From the NCBI GenBank assembly GCA_023101885.1, contig JALPQD010000027.1, positions 6,177,021 through 6,241,020 of the forward strand: a DNA stretch of 64,000 nt. Reading direction: 5' to 3'. The stretch comes from Typhlomys cinereus. Taxonomy: Eukaryota > Chordata > Mammalia > Rodentia > Platacanthomyidae. Below, piece by piece: positions 45,655 through 57,544 of this stretch; position 1 is the first letter of the stretch; each line of letters opens with the position of its first letter. Under the pieces are notes generated by a model. The model was not told where the DNA came from, made no database searches, and saw nothing but the letters and a program-made list of their open reading frames with translations. The position numbers and the translations under genes were made by a program.

Positions 45655-45752
45655 GCCATCTCAGATGACCAGAAGTACAACGTCATCATTGCCTACACAG
45701 AGTGCTGGAAGACAGCAGGTCTATGCGAGACCGTCTCAAAAACAAAAAGAAA
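45655..45752 (+). repeat. B1-like fragment
   Basis: It has ctacacagagtgctggaaga, gaccgtctcaaaaacaaaa. Confidence 0.38.
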
Positions 45753-46006
45753 CTGAACAGGAGATAGAGAGTTAAAATAATGCTGTTTTAACACGATAGG
45801 ACCAAACAAAGTTTTGGGAGTTTTGGTGGTCTTCCCTTTCCAGGAAAGGAAGATTATTGAGGAGGTGGGGAGACCAGTCAAAAAGGCATATTAGGTCTCT
45901 GATGAAAAATCACATGCATGTTGAAGCTTCTCTCCAGCTCCACGCTTCAGTGGCAACACCGTCTCCATGCACCATCCCACGTCCATAGCCCCAGGAAAGT
46001 ACTCAC

Positions 46007-46096
46007 CTCACTGAGGTAAATAAAGAAGGAGCAGGTGGACCCATCCACTCCGTACTCTGCGTAGCAGGGATCTGAACGCCACATGTCTTTCATCCA
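46007..46096 (-). CDS. Mgat5: Mgat5 internal exon b (about residues 162-191)
   Basis: This 90 nt exon has phase 0 at both ends and encodes 30 residues, beginning WMKDMWRSDPCYAEYG and ending FFIYLSE. The acceptor is gtcatttcag and the donor is GAG|gtgagt. It contains Cys172 and Cys183. The Leu of the closing IYLSE is Leu189 in human numbering, or Leu188 in 740-residue rodent numbering. From memory, this is the residue changed to Arg in the hamster Lec4A glycosylation mutant, in which the enzyme is mislocalised. A second GT donor-like site (gtgagg) lies 5 nt inside the exon end, and its use would shift the frame. Since 90 is a multiple of three, clean skipping of the exon would keep the frame. 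Confidence 0.95.
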
Positions 46097-47355
46097 CTGA
46101 AATGACAAGAGTAGAAGATGTCTCTGAGCAGCCTGTCCCTGGGGTCCCCAAGCAACTGTGGGGTGGGTGCTTCAACTGTGACCACAAACAGAGCTGAAGA
46201 TCAGATGGACTGACGTTCAGATGCTGGCCTGAATGGAAGGGCCCAGTGAGAGGGGCCAGCAGAGACAACTGCATGTACACACAAAGAAACACGTGCGCAC
46301 TTGTGTCCACAGCCGCCATCTTTGTCTGAGAACATCAGGATCATGCCTGCTGACTGCTGATGTTCCCTCTGAGACAGACGGTTTGGAGAGGGTCACTGGA
46401 CCTTCACCTGGGATTCTGGCCCAACATGCAGCACCTCTAGCCATGGCTGTGTGATTCCGGCCTGATTACACATGCTCTAGGGACCCTGAGGTCTAGGAAG
46501 GGGCTGGAAGGCATGTGCCCTCGAATGTGCCTGCATGTGCTCACACAAGTCTTCACAAACACCCTTACACACATCCTCTCACCTGCCTCCTGGATGCCCT
46601 CACATAGTCCCTCCTATAAGCCCAGACATGGGCCTCACACCTGTTCTCGCACATGTGCCTTCCACAGGTCCTTGGGCCTTGAGGTCTGGGAGGGACCCTA
46701 CAGTATACAGGCTGAGGACAGCTGATTGAAGGGGGACTCCACCCATGCAGACATGGGGGGTGGGGAGCTGTCATCCAGGCTGGGAAAGAGACTTTCCAGT
46801 ATAAGTTCTCCTATAAGCAACCCCTCATCCCAACTCCCGTAGGTACTTCCATAAACTCTTTGATTCAAGTTGAACCTTGACATACTCATTACTTTGGTCT
46901 GTTGTGGAACTCTATCTGGGATGGACAGATGTTTATGTGGCACCTCATCAGGAAAAGTGTCCCCTCACACACATACATATATGCACATGCACATACACAT
47001 AGTTAAGAACGAGTGTCCAAGGATGTCTGGGCACTCAGTCACATATGCAAATAGGACATTTTCACTGCAGTCTGGTTTTAAAGGGCAGGAGTTGGGAACC
47101 AGGGAGAGTGAGGGAGACGCCTACATAACAACTGCCCCCTGTCACAAGCCCTTGAAGGATCACAACTGGGGGGCTGGGAAACAGAGCAGACACCCTGAGT
47201 GGCCTAGGCTGCCAGGCTGATGGTCAGAGTCATTGCTGACAACATTGGCGACAACCCTTAAGAGACAGCTTTGGGGCTCATTCGCCCACCTGTATCTTTG
47301 GGGAAGGGAAAAAAAGGAGGAAGGAAGAGCTGGGTGGGCACGCCTCCGGGCTTAC
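46097..47355 (-). other. Mgat5: Mgat5 intron between exons a and b (1,259 bp)
   Basis: This is the shortest intron here. It contains an LTR-like piece (46700-46960) and a short CA-rich stretch that follows it. The rest (46097-46699, 46990-47355) is unclassified and has no coding character. Confidence 0.9.
46700..46960 (+). repeat. LTR-like segment, copy 2
   Basis: It has ataaactctttgattcaagt, tactttggtctgttgtgga and actctatctgggatggacag, matching the terminal part of copy 1 (26540-26850) in order and orientation. Confidence 0.42.
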
Positions 47356-47432
47356 CTTGATCTTCCCCTCGCAGTGGGGGTAGCCATCCATAGGAGGCAA
47401 TACACATTTCTCTTGAGCTCCATTAATGATGT
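47356..47432 (-). CDS. Mgat5: Mgat5 internal exon a (about residues 136-161)
   Basis: This is the first Mgat5 exon met in the window. Its first two bases, AC, complete an Asp codon begun in an upstream exon that is not in the window. It then reads IINGAQEKC and, further on, PPMDGYPHCEGKIK. The acceptor is tcctttgcag and the donor is AAG|gtaagc. It codes the start of the luminal catalytic region just after the stem, with Cys145 and Cys156. As I recall the crystal structure, these pair with Cys183 and Cys196 in the next two exons. It is 77 nt, phase 2 in and phase 0 out, so skipping it would break the frame. The next exon is only 1,259 bp downstream. The identification is secure from the exact family wording and the continuous frame. 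Confidence 0.95.
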
Positions 47433-47684
47433 CTGCAAAGGACAGGAGAGAAAGAAGCATGAAATCCCTAATACAGAAGCCCTGTATTGTGGGAAGTGCT
47501 AGGGCAGAGAAAGAAACCGACTAAATGTACCCATAGTGGTGATCAGATTCTTGCCCGGGGACCCTCTCTGACTGTAGGCAGGATTGACTGCTGTCTATAG
47601 CGGAGACAGGCATACTCTCACACACAAGGCATACTCACACACAAATGACATGACTATATCATTTCCATGAGACGTGATGTGCTG

Positions 47685-47972
47685 TGTGCATGTGTATGCA
47701 CATTGGTGTATATATGGGTGCATATATGTGTGTGAGAATATATGAAAGTACATGTGCACTCATTTCTTAGTTACCTTCAGACTTTAATGGGAACAGGTCT
47801 CTCACTGGGCTTGGAGCTATAGACTAGGCTAGAAGGGTTTTGTCTTCCTAATTTTGGGATTATAAGCATTTGCTGCTATACTGGATTTTTATATGGGTTC
47901 TGGGGATTGAACTCAGGTTCTCATGCTTGTAGGGCAAGCACTTTATCCACTGAGCTATTCCCTCAGGTCCGA
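47685..47972 (-). repeat. B3-like SINE with TG-rich tail
   Basis: It has gggaacaggtctctcactgg, gactaggctagaagggtttt, gggttctggggattgaactc, gtagggcaagcactttatcc and gctattccctcaggtcc. It begins 253 bp upstream of exon a. Confidence 0.63.
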
Positions 47973-48969
47973 AATAATGCTTCTTTGTTAACTCCCGAAA
48001 GTCGCCACCAACTTTTTATCTAGAACTTAACAGGCATCTGAAAAGTTAAGAGATCCAATTTCCTCTCTACCGCTCTTTTTAAAGGGTGGAAGGAAGAAAA
48101 GAAGAAAAAAACAGTTCACAAATACTCTCAGAAACTTCAAGGGCCAGAGCCACCTGCTTGTCACCTGGAGTTTCAGGAAACTGAGCTGAAACTCCCAACT
48201 GTTCTGCTGCCAGCAGTCAGGATAGCCATCTCTGGGGGAGGGGGCATATGGGAGGTGAGGGAGAGGGGTTTCCATTGAGTCCAGTGGTACCCCACACACA
48301 CTTCTCAAAAGGTAAAGGTTGTTCAGCAACTTGTTTAACGTGTAGAACAAGGCATTGCTTCTCCCTGCACACCTGACAGGAACACGGGCCACGCTTATCA
48401 GATGGCCTGGAAGGTGTACCCCTTGGAGCCCGTCCCTGCTGTCTGCTTGGCACCAGCCAGGAGTCTCCATGCTCAGCCTGGGAACCCAGCTCTGGCAAGT
48501 TCCTCTACCCACTGACTGAGCTGCAGGAGCTAATAGACCTAAGTCCAGAGACATTGGTGCTGGTGAAATACAGTCGCCCGCTAAAAATGACCTCACCACC
48601 CAGTACCAGTGCGGCAAATATTCAGCAGGCTAGTTTCATGGAAGCATGATGAGGACAGGGTCCTGTTCAAATACTCCACACCAGGAGCCCCAGGATTGTG
48701 GGGCGCTCTGTTCACACAGGAGCTGGGGAGCTGAAGTGTGACTAACTGGAGGGACCCACTCACAGCCCTGAAAGATGGATACACAGACCCTGCATGCCTG
48801 ATGTGACATGCTCGGGATCACATCTGCTTCACAGAGCTTATGGATATCATAAGATCTGCACGAACTTGACTTGAGGCTGAGTGTGCCTAACAGAAAATCT
48901 AACATGCAAAATGCTGTGAATTTTGAAAACTTAGTTTCCTTTGGCATTTGTTCATGTATATATTGTATA

Positions 48970-49505
48970 CTGAGTGTATCTCCTTCTAACACCTTCCATT
49001 TCCTTCTCTTATCCCCCTCTCTGCTGTTAATCTTTTGTCCACCTAGACAGTTTTACCTCTATTTCCACGCCATATGTATTACATTGATTTATATATACTG
49101 AATGTATCCATACATAGGAAGCACAGTTTTACCTCTATTTCTAGGTCATATATATTACATTATGTGGTATATATACATATATAGATTTACATATAATGTA
49201 TCCATACATAGGAAGCAGTCAACTTTCATGTCATATGTATTATGAAGTATATATGCATATATATTTATGTACAGTGTATCCATATGTAGGAAGCACAAAT
49301 GAGAGAAATCATGCAATATTTGTCTTTCTGGAGTAAGCTAAATTCACTTAATATTATTAACTCCGATTGAATCATTTTCCTGCAAATGACACAAATACAC
49401 ACTTCCCATGGCTGGGAAAAGTTCCACTGTGAACATAAACCACATTTTCTCCACCCATTTGTCTGTTGATGGATGCCTGGGTACAATCTGAATTTTTTGG
49501 GCATC
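48970..49505 (-). repeat. LINE-1 3' region
   Basis: In reverse orientation it ends with cacccatttgtctgttgatg, gatgcctgggtacaatctg, the complement of the L1 ORF2-end wording. Upstream are gagagaaatcatgcaatatt and ctttctggagtaagcta. Confidence 0.5.
49045..49300. repeat. Imperfect 78-94 bp tandem repeats inside L1
   Basis: The phrase gtatccatacataggaagca starts at 49104 and 49198, and a variant starts at 49276. The phrase agttttacctctattt occurs at about 49049 and 49126. Confidence 0.75.
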
Positions 49506-49830
49506 ATGTCTATTCCAGTGACTCCTTTGTGTCTGTGATAAAATACTCTGGCCTAAGCAACCTGAGTGGGAAAGGGTTTACTATTTTGGCTTAGAGTTCC
49601 AGAGGGGGAAGGAGCTCACTTTGCGGAAAAAAACAGGCATAGTGGCCTGCTCACATGGTGGCCACACAAATAAGGGGACAGGAAGTGCAGCCATGTTGTC
49701 AGATCTGCAAGGCCTGTCCTTAGAACTGTACTTCCTGTGGCTCAACCTCTCCAAACAGTGCCTCCTGCTAGGGACTAACTGTTCACACACAGGAGCCTGT
49801 GGAAGACAGGTCACATTCAAACCGTGATGG
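49505..49830 (-). repeat. URR1/hAT-like dispersed repeat
   Basis: It has gtctgtgataaaatactctg, gggaaagggtttactatttt, cctgctcacatggtggccac, aacagtgcctcctgctaggg and acattcaaaccgtgatgg. Confidence 0.57.
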
Positions 49831-49902
49831 CCACAAAGCTTGGTGGACTGTTATCTACACTTAGTGATTACAATAGTTTCGATTTAAAGAAGAGCTTAAA
49901 GA

Positions 49903-49906
49903 AGTG

Positions 49907-49939
<33 letters not shown>

Positions 49940-49940
49940 T
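49903..49940. repeat. (TG)n with one TTTG interruption
   Basis: Nine plus nine TG units. Confidence 0.85.
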
Positions 49941-51244
49941 TTCTAATAGCTCTAGGGCTGAAGAAAAAAAACTGAATTTGTAAACCAAATTTGTATAATC
50001 TGCATGTATTCATCTCTATGCAAATGGCGTTTTCTGTGAGTGTATACTTAATTTTGGCTATCATTTTTTCTGCAACAACACATTCTTCAGTATTTTAAGT
50101 AACAAGGGAACACATATAAAATATCCCACATGGATATAAATTATGCATCCAGTTAGAATAAGTGGGTAAAACAGTTATTGAATTGAGAGAATATGAGTCT
50201 TATACTTAAAAAATAAGACTGCTATCATAAAAAAAAAGACTGCTATCATATTTCCAAAAACCCCACCAATCTCTACATAATATTTTTGAAAAATAAGATA
50301 TAAACTGACATATTTTGAGACATCCTCAGCTGTCAGTTCTGATTTGGGAATATGCAATGGGAAGTAGGCGGCAAATATTAAAAATCCAAGATGGTTCTGG
50401 AAAAACTGTACCATGCTCAAGTTGCGGCCTAAGGCAATTTTCGTAACTTGTCTCCTTTCTATAATGCACAAGATGGGGCAGTTGCCTTTATAATGTCCCC
50501 GATTCTCATAGGCAACATACTGGGGGCAGTAAAGAAAGAACATGACACAGAGATCTTTCTGGAACAGTGACATGTCCTTGAAACAGGGATGGTCACGTTT
50601 TTCTTCATCCCCTCAGACAGCATTGATTCAATTTCTCTTCTTGAACGAGGCTTGAGTGAAACATAGTTTAGATATTTCTGACAGCTCTTATCAAACTGTC
50701 AGAGATGTTTTGGGCTTAGATTTTTTGCTGCACTGAAAAGAAGATACATAGACTCTGCACTTGTGTGTGTTTGCTTGTAATTATTGTAACTGGAGATAAA
50801 AAGAATGCGGAATTAGAAATGATGGAAGAAGGTTAGTTATATCCATAAGCTATTTGGGTTCTGTGAACTGCCCAAAATAAGCATGTTCTCTTTCCATCAA
50901 GCAAAGCTGTCTTTTATAAATCACAGTCACAAGCCTTCATGCAATGGTTTCAAAGGACAGGAATCCTGACAGTCTTTCCAGAAGTTTCCAAGGAGAAGCG
51001 CTTCAACTACTCTTAACAGAGCATCAGAATGAACTTTGGATTTTATTCTGTCACCTACACTGAAACTTGTAAGTTGTCTTGACTGCCTACTTGTAGTCTT
51101 CTGCCTGGCTCTTTAGCAAGGAGAAATGGTTTGTAAGACAATTCAGAACTGAGATGATTATCTGATGACCGATGTCAGATAGCACAAAAACTAACACAGA
51201 AAACAGAAAATGAATTTGAAAGTCAGAATCTTGCAAACATTCAG

Positions 51245-51640
51245 TCTGTGCTTTTTTTCCTGTTGCTGTGATAAAACATTCTGACTAAAACAACTTCAGG
51301 AGAAAGGGTTTATTCCTCCAGCTTACAACTCAAGAATACAGTCCATCACGTCAGGGAAGTTAAGGAGCAGGAGCATGGCAGCTGGTCACATGGCACTCAC
51401 AGTAAGGAAGCAGAAAGCATGAAAGCATGCACGGTAGGGCTTAGCTTGCCTTCTTCCTTATACAAAGCCCAGGATCCTCTGCCCAGGAAACAATCCTAAC
51501 CACCAATGACGATGAGTCCTTCCATAACAGTTAACCTACTCTATATAACTCCTCACAGTCCTTCTTAAAGGGTGATTTTAATCTAGACAATCTGCCCAGA
51601 GGCCCACCTTCCAGGTAATTCTAGAGCTCATTAAATTGCC
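51245..51640 (-). repeat. URR1-like (hAT-derived) dispersed repeat
   Basis: It has cctgttgctgtgataaaaca, aaagggtttattcctccag, acagtccatcacgtcaggga, atggcagctggtcacatgg and ctgcccagaggcccaccttc. This is the best full-layout copy on the minus strand. Confidence 0.62.
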
Positions 51641-51986
51641 AATTGAGACTAAAAGTCACACTCTCAGAACAGCAAATCCTTGGTACAAATTCAAAGACAC
51701 AAGGCATTTAACTTGCAGGTCTCCTGTGGTTTCACAAGATAAATGAAACTTCCACATGCATGGACTTAATGCATATATTAGATAATGCCTCTGGCTGGAG
51801 TTGTCTCTCACAAACCAGGCTGTCTACTAGCCTAGATTCTAATTATCTTACCTAGTCTTAAATAGGTGGTCTTCCACACATCAAAGAAACACATACCTCA
51901 CATGGTAATTTGTAAATATGGCCACTGATATTTTGCTTTGAATGAGATACAGATGCTTAGATATTCTAAGTATTCTTTTGTATATA

Positions 51987-51988
<2 letters not shown>

Positions 51989-52030
<42 letters not shown>
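51989..52030. repeat. (TG)n microsatellite
   Basis: About 21 perfect TG units at a SINE tail. Confidence 0.95.
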
Positions 52031-52031
<1 letters not shown>

Positions 52032-52262
52032 ATGCACACACACATACAGAGATCCAAAAGTACTTCTGGAATAAACTTGGACTGCTATACCTTTTTTATT
52101 GATTTGCTCTGGGGTTTCCTAGGCTCTACTTTCCAGGGCCAGAGGTATAGGCCACTATCATTTCTGCCTGGTGTTTCCACATGGGATATGGAAAATCTGA
52201 ACTCAGGTCCTTTTGCTTTTAAGGAAAAAGTTTTAACCTTTGAGCCATTTCTGCAGCCCAAT
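52031..52262 (-). repeat. tRNA-derived SINE (B3-related subfamily)
   Basis: It has ggggtttcctaggctctact, ttccagggccagaggtatag, aaatctgaactcaggtcctt and gagccatttctgcagccca. Confidence 0.63.
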
Positions 52263-52581
52263 TTTAAGCATTCTTAAAACCGTGGAATACTATTTACTGA
52301 TTTAGTGGAAAAATCCATATATGAATACAAATTCTAAACAAGCAACATGAAAGTTTTCAACTACCCCAGAATTTGCTTTGAGAACTAATCCCTCAGAATG
52401 GTATTGGGATTCTGAGTGAGTTCCTGGAGAATATAGTTACTATCTAAATACCATCCTTCCGTGTCCATACCTAGAATAAACTTGTCCCATGCTCAGCCTC
52501 CACCCACCACATCTAAGGCAGGGCAAGGGCCAACAGTGGAGCCACAGGTTCTTTGCCAATCTGGAAATGGTTGTGACGTCT

Positions 52582-52647
52582 GAAACCAAAGTTGGAAAGT
52601 TATGATTGGCAGCTGAAAACAAAGTTGGAAAGTTATGATTGGCAGAG
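52582..52647. repeat. 33-bp tandem duplication
   Basis: Units 52582-52614 and 52615-52647 share gttggaaagttatgattggc and differ at one internal base and the last two. Confidence 0.95.
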
Positions 52648-52729
52648 TCTTATGCTAGAACAAGTTTCCCATAAACAATCGCAGTAAAGCACTGATAGAA
52701 AGAGAAGGGATCCTTCACACGAGGCAGCT

Positions 52730-54235
52730 GAGCTGGACAAACTTCATGGACCCCTGGGTGGATGATTGGGGGCTTACCATTCCAACTGGTGGGAGACAGA
52801 TCAAGAGGGGGAAGCTAGACTCTCATTGACTCAGGGTACAACAAAATGAAGTCTTTGGTGATACCAAGAAAGTAAGGTAGAATACTCTACAGACAGTGAG
52901 CCAGAAGATCTATATACAAACCACCTTGGATTTCTCAAATGACTCCAAGCCTGGGTACTGCTGGGGCAGCCTACAAGGAAGGCTCTCAACAACACAAGAC
53001 ATCTCAGTTGCTTGCAAAGCAGGGGAGAACGTAGAAGTACCCCCAAGGTGGAAAGGGTCTCATTAACATTTTAAGCTTTGTCAGTGAAATACCACAAGCA
53101 CCTAAGATCAGGCCCAGGAGTTAAGACTTCCTATAATTAGGAGGAACCGTCCTATGAAACCATAAAATTAAGCTTTTATGAGTCCAAGATGTGAAGTCAG
53201 CAATCCAACTGTCTGCTAGGATGAAAATAACACTCTTCAGAGAAGAATAACAGAATCCAGGCAGTCGACAGTTCATCACATCGCCAAATGGACAACCAAA
53301 AATTACTAGACATGAGAGAAGCAGAAACTTGTGAACCAAAACTAGGAAGAGCCATCAGCAGAAATGTACCTCAAGACAGTACAGATGTCGGAAACTGGGA
53401 AGCCAAAGCAGCTATTGCGTGGTTTAGCAATATGAGAAAGATCTCAGTGAATAAAAGGATATTCAGGGAAGGAGTCCACACTTGAGCACTTGGGCGCAAT
53501 CAAAATGTAATTTCAAAGAACTCACATGATCTGAAACAGGGAAATCGTTGAACAGAATTAGTAGCATTTTGGAGACAGTGCAAGGAAGATCACTGAACTT
53601 GAAAACAATGGGGATTATTCAGTCTGAAAAGCAGAACAGATAGATATCCAGGAAAACCACAGATGCTAGGGACACCCCCCACCCCCGGCCTGTGGCAGGA
53701 CACGTGTGGCTACACGTGATCAGCTTCCGTGCATGTAGTGCCCAAAAGCAAAGGAGGGTGAGCACTGGGAGAGCAATGTTTGAAGAAACAACAGCCAACA
53801 ACCTTGCTCATTGATTTTAGCAATAAAAAAAGAAAGCATGAATTTCAGGTCCAATAACTCAGCGGCGCACATGGAAGGAGACAGCGATCACATTGATCAT
53901 AATCAAACTGTTACAAGATAACAAAAAATGGTAAAAGCACCCGAAGGAAGAGCAGACACACAACACGAAAGACACTGGAGACAGAGGGTTATCTGACTTC
54001 TCCCAGGACAGGGCAGAGACGGCAACCAAGCAAGAGTAAAAAAAAAAAGCCAGCTTTATGTTTTCCAAAGTGCTAAGAGAAAACTTACTACTAGTTCGCA
54101 ATTTTCTATGTTCTATAAAAATGCTGCCCTCCCCCTAAAAAAATTCATTTTCAGAAACATAAAAATAGAGAAGTTTCACCACCAGCAGACCTATACAGAA
54201 AGAAACAAAAAGCAGCTTCCGTGAGAAAGGGACAT
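52730..54235 (+). repeat. L1M-type LINE-1, 5' region (old)
   Basis: It has acaaccaaaaattactagac, gacagtacagatgtcggaaa, gtttgaagaaacaacagcca, catcataatcaaactgt-like wording near 53891 and tccaaagtgctaagagaaaa. These follow the familiar order of mammalian L1M 5' regions. It is heavily mutated and has no long open frame. Confidence 0.52.
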
Positions 54236-54314
54236 CGGGGAGAGGGGGAGAGACAGAGAGAGAGAGAGAGAATGCTGCAAGTGAATGAAATCCATAAATG
54301 AATGAAATGAGTAT

Positions 54315-54735
54315 AAGGTTGGGAGAGGGATCATGGGTCAAAAGCTTGTTGTTCAAGAAACAGTACATCCAAACAAAAAGTTGGACATGTGGTGTGTACC
54401 TGGAATCTCAATGCTGGAGAGGTGGAGACAGGAGGATCCCCTGGGGGTCTTTGGCCAGCCAGCCTAGTCCAATGAGTCCAGGTTCAAAGAGAGAACATGA
54501 CTCCCCCATACATAATAACATATATATCACACATATGCATATATTATACGTATATGTATACCTATAGTATATTATATGTGTGTCTTTTCATGTATATTAC
54601 ATATCCATGTATGTAATGCAATACATGTATCCATATATATAATATCTAAAATAAGGCAGACTGAAGAAGACACTTAATGTCAATCTCTGGCCTCCACACA
54701 CATGGCACACCCCCAACACACACCACACCACGTGC
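54315..54735 (+). repeat. B3-like SINE interrupted by a TA-rich expansion
   Basis: It has ctggagaggtggagacagga, ggatcccctgggggtctttg and ggccagccagcctagtccaa, then about 130 bp of ATAT/ACAT sequence (54510-54640), then gaagaagacacttaatgtc and ctctggcctccacac. Confidence 0.55.
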
Positions 54736-54899
54736 ATACACTAAGAGAAATGTTGACTTGTTTGCGTAAACAGAGAAAAACGAGTTTTTCCTGTTCTTCA
54801 ATCTTTATCGGCTAACTGTTTAAACAGCAAATTATACTAGGGTGTCAGGAGGACAATGATGCTTGTCCATACAGCATAAGTAGCAACAGAGCAGAAAGG

Positions 54900-55620
54900 C
54901 CAGAGCTTCCGTATGAATTCAACGCCAGCAATACGATGCTGAGTCGGACGCTGTGTGGAGGGGTTGCCTTCCATCACTCCAGTGCATGCCTGAAACCAGA
55001 CAGGACCTACCCCTGTGGGACCAACTCATACGTGTCCATGTCCTGGCTACACGTGTCAGCTCAACTCTCTATGCACATACTTATGGTGTGTAAGCTGTGG
55101 CTAGGGACTGTGAAGTCAACAATAGCTTGTGATAAAGCTGAACAGAACACCACAATGGAAGCAAACAGTAGATCAAAGAAGAAACCGGATTTGTTCTTAA
55201 TGTGGATCTTACTGATCTCAGCCCACATTATTTTTTTTTCAAGTTAAGAATTTTCATGTTTCCACACCTATGTTTTGGCATATCTGGGTGATCAATGTCA
55301 TTACTCTTACACTTGGGGTCATGATTTAATAGCCAAAATAAAAGTTGCTAGAAAACGACATTTGAAGAACGTGATGGTGTGTGATATACATAGATGTCTA
55401 TCAAGTGACTGACTGACAGGAAGCATCCACAGAAAGGAGCCACTGAGTGCAGAGAAAGCTCACGCTCTAGGAAGGATGGAGCCAGGGCTCACCACATCCA
55501 CACGCAATGACATGAAGGGTAAGAGTCAATTATGATTTCTGGAATTTTCCATTTCACACTCACCATTGAACTCAGGTAACCAAATGAACAATTAGCAACA
55601 TCACTGATAAGGGGGGATTT
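54900..55620 (+). mobile_element. Probable DNA-transposon fossil
   Basis: The left part has gatgctgagtcggacgctgt and ccatcactccagtgcatgcc. The far right has ggaattttccatttcacact and actgataaggggggattt. I recall this pairing, with an A-rich middle, from a mammalian cut-and-paste DNA transposon fossil (Tigger-like), but the family is not certain. Confidence 0.38.
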
Positions 55621-56179
55621 ACAATTGGTATCACTGATGGTGGGAACTGACAATTCACAGCCAAATCTGCTCTCTGCTGCCTCTTGTAATGAAGGTGTCG
55701 CTGACTACAACCATGTCATTCAGTTATTTATTGTCTACAGCTGCTTTTGATTCCACTAGCTGCCAAGGGGTTGGTGACAGTGCAGGTCACAAGGGAAGAG
55801 AAGGAATGTCAACTTCTCTCCTTCACAGCCACTGATCTTACCACGTGCAGAATTCTTTTCGGGGTCTAAGATAGTCACAAATGACTGTCTTCCCTCAGGC
55901 CTCTTTCACTTTGAGACAAAGGGTCCCCACTTCCGCACAACATACACACCTTACAGTAGGAGGCAAAGTTATGGAAGATTAAAAATGTCCTAATGTGAAA
56001 TCAGATCAAAATGGGGCAGGGAGCATTTTCAGACTGGGGCCCAGTACATGCCTGTTAGTTTCAGAATGATGTTCTTTCTCTCTTTTTCCTTGCTCTGTCT
56101 CTCTCCTCTCTGTGCCTCCCTCTCCCTGTCTCTCTCTGTCTCTCTACTTGTCTCCCCCTTTGTCTTTGCATGAGCATGT

Positions 56180-56181
<2 letters not shown>

Positions 56182-56217
<36 letters not shown>

Positions 56218-56230
56218 CACACACACACAC
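56182..56230. repeat. (CA)n microsatellite
   Basis: About 24 CA units with one AACA slip. It lies next to a minus-strand SINE but reads CA on the plus strand, opposite to most others. Confidence 0.94.
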
Positions 56231-56450
56231 GTAGAGGCCAGAGAACATCCTTGGGTGTCTTCCTCATTCACTCCTCACCTTATTTTTTGAACCAGGGTCT
56301 CTTACTGACTAAGCTGGCTGGCCAGTGAGCCCAAGGGAACTGGTTATCTCTGGCTGGCTTTTTTAAAGTGGGTTCTGGGTTGGGGGCGGCAAGGGGGGAG
56401 GAATGCTTGGGAGGCAAATACTTTACCAGCTGAGTCTCTGCCCTAGGACC
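56231..56450 (-). repeat. B3-like SINE
   Basis: It has gtagaggccagagaacatcc, ttttgaaccagggtctctta, gctggctggccagtgagccc, aaagtgggttctgggttgg and gctgagtctctgccctagg. Confidence 0.6.
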
Positions 56451-56599
56451 CAGCAGGTTTTTAATCTCCTCTGCTTTGAATTTATCTTTCGTTCTGGCTG
56501 CCAGCCCTGTGGGGATGACCAATCTGCTATCAGACACGCAGGCAACTACCTTGTGGACATGGGTAAATCAGGCTACTACCGGAGAGAGAGACAGGCTCC

Positions 56600-57090
56600 T
56601 AGGCAGCTGCCAGGATTATTTATAATAGCCCCACACTGGACACGGATCCCATGCCCAATATCTGAAAAAAACAGATAAACTGACTATAGGCTGCTTATGG
56701 GATCAAGTATTATGCTCTGATTCTTACAAAGGATGAACTATTAATATACCCATCACTGTGGACAGACCTCTAATACCTTCTGTGGGGCTAAAGAAGTCCG
56801 GCTTGCTCCCGGAATGTTCATCCTCCAATATCTAACTTTTTTTTTCACGGGATCATGAAACATGGATGGCTGATAGAGGGAATCACAGCAGCAGCTGCCT
56901 ATGGGAATGGAGGCTGGGTGGATGCAGGCACCGGGGAATGTTCTAGAGTGATGAATATGTCCTTCAGATCACTTGCAGTGTTGATTGTGTGTGTACGCAT
57001 GTATTGAAATCCATCAAACCGCACACGTCCCACCCCCCTTACATTACAGGTAATTTTGCCCTTATGTAAAAATTAGATTAACTTCTACAA
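56600..57090 (+). repeat. L1M-type LINE-1 3' end (old)
   Basis: It has ttataatagccccacactgg, ggaatgttctagagtgatga, tgaatatgtccttcagatc, attgaaatccatcaaaccgc and a tgtaaaaattagattaac end. These are decayed ORF2-end and 3' UTR phrases. Confidence 0.52.
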
Positions 57091-57324
57091 AACCGTCACA
57101 AGATGTGAATGTTTTACCATGGAAGGGGAACGATCTCACAAGCACCCACACCTCCCTGAGAGACAACTGAAGGCTAACGCTGGATGGGGTGGAGGAGGGA
57201 AGAGAAAATGCTTTTCCCCGTGATGTTTACAGTGACGTGATCCACACTCCAGCCAGTGCACAGGCACATGCCATCAAAGGCAACCCAGGTAAAAATCAGT
57301 GGGTCGCTCATGCAAAAGACATGA

Positions 57325-57475
57325 AAGCAGGAGGGAGACTGGTAAGGCAGAAGAAGGTTTCTTTGGGAAAAGGAGGCAGGACAGGATGGGTAACGGGGTG
57401 AAAATAACATAAATTCACTGTATTCATGTATGAACCTTAAAAGAATAAAAACAAATAAAAAATAAAATAATTTTT
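57325..57475 (+). repeat. L1 3' end
   Basis: It has gaaagcaggagggagactgg, a purine-rich run, aattcactgtattcatgtat and an A-rich terminus with repeated AATAAA. It is parallel to 29840-29995. Confidence 0.45.
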
Positions 57476-57544
57476 AGAAATTCAGGCTAACTGCTTTTTT
57501 AAAAATAGTCTGTCTTCTATATGATCAAAGGACACAGACGAGAC

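Noticed and set aside
48027..48617. Open frame of 196 codons on the minus strand
   Set aside because: It has no recognisable motif, a low-complexity C-terminus and no transcript-like context. It lies wholly within the Mgat5 intron upstream of exon a.
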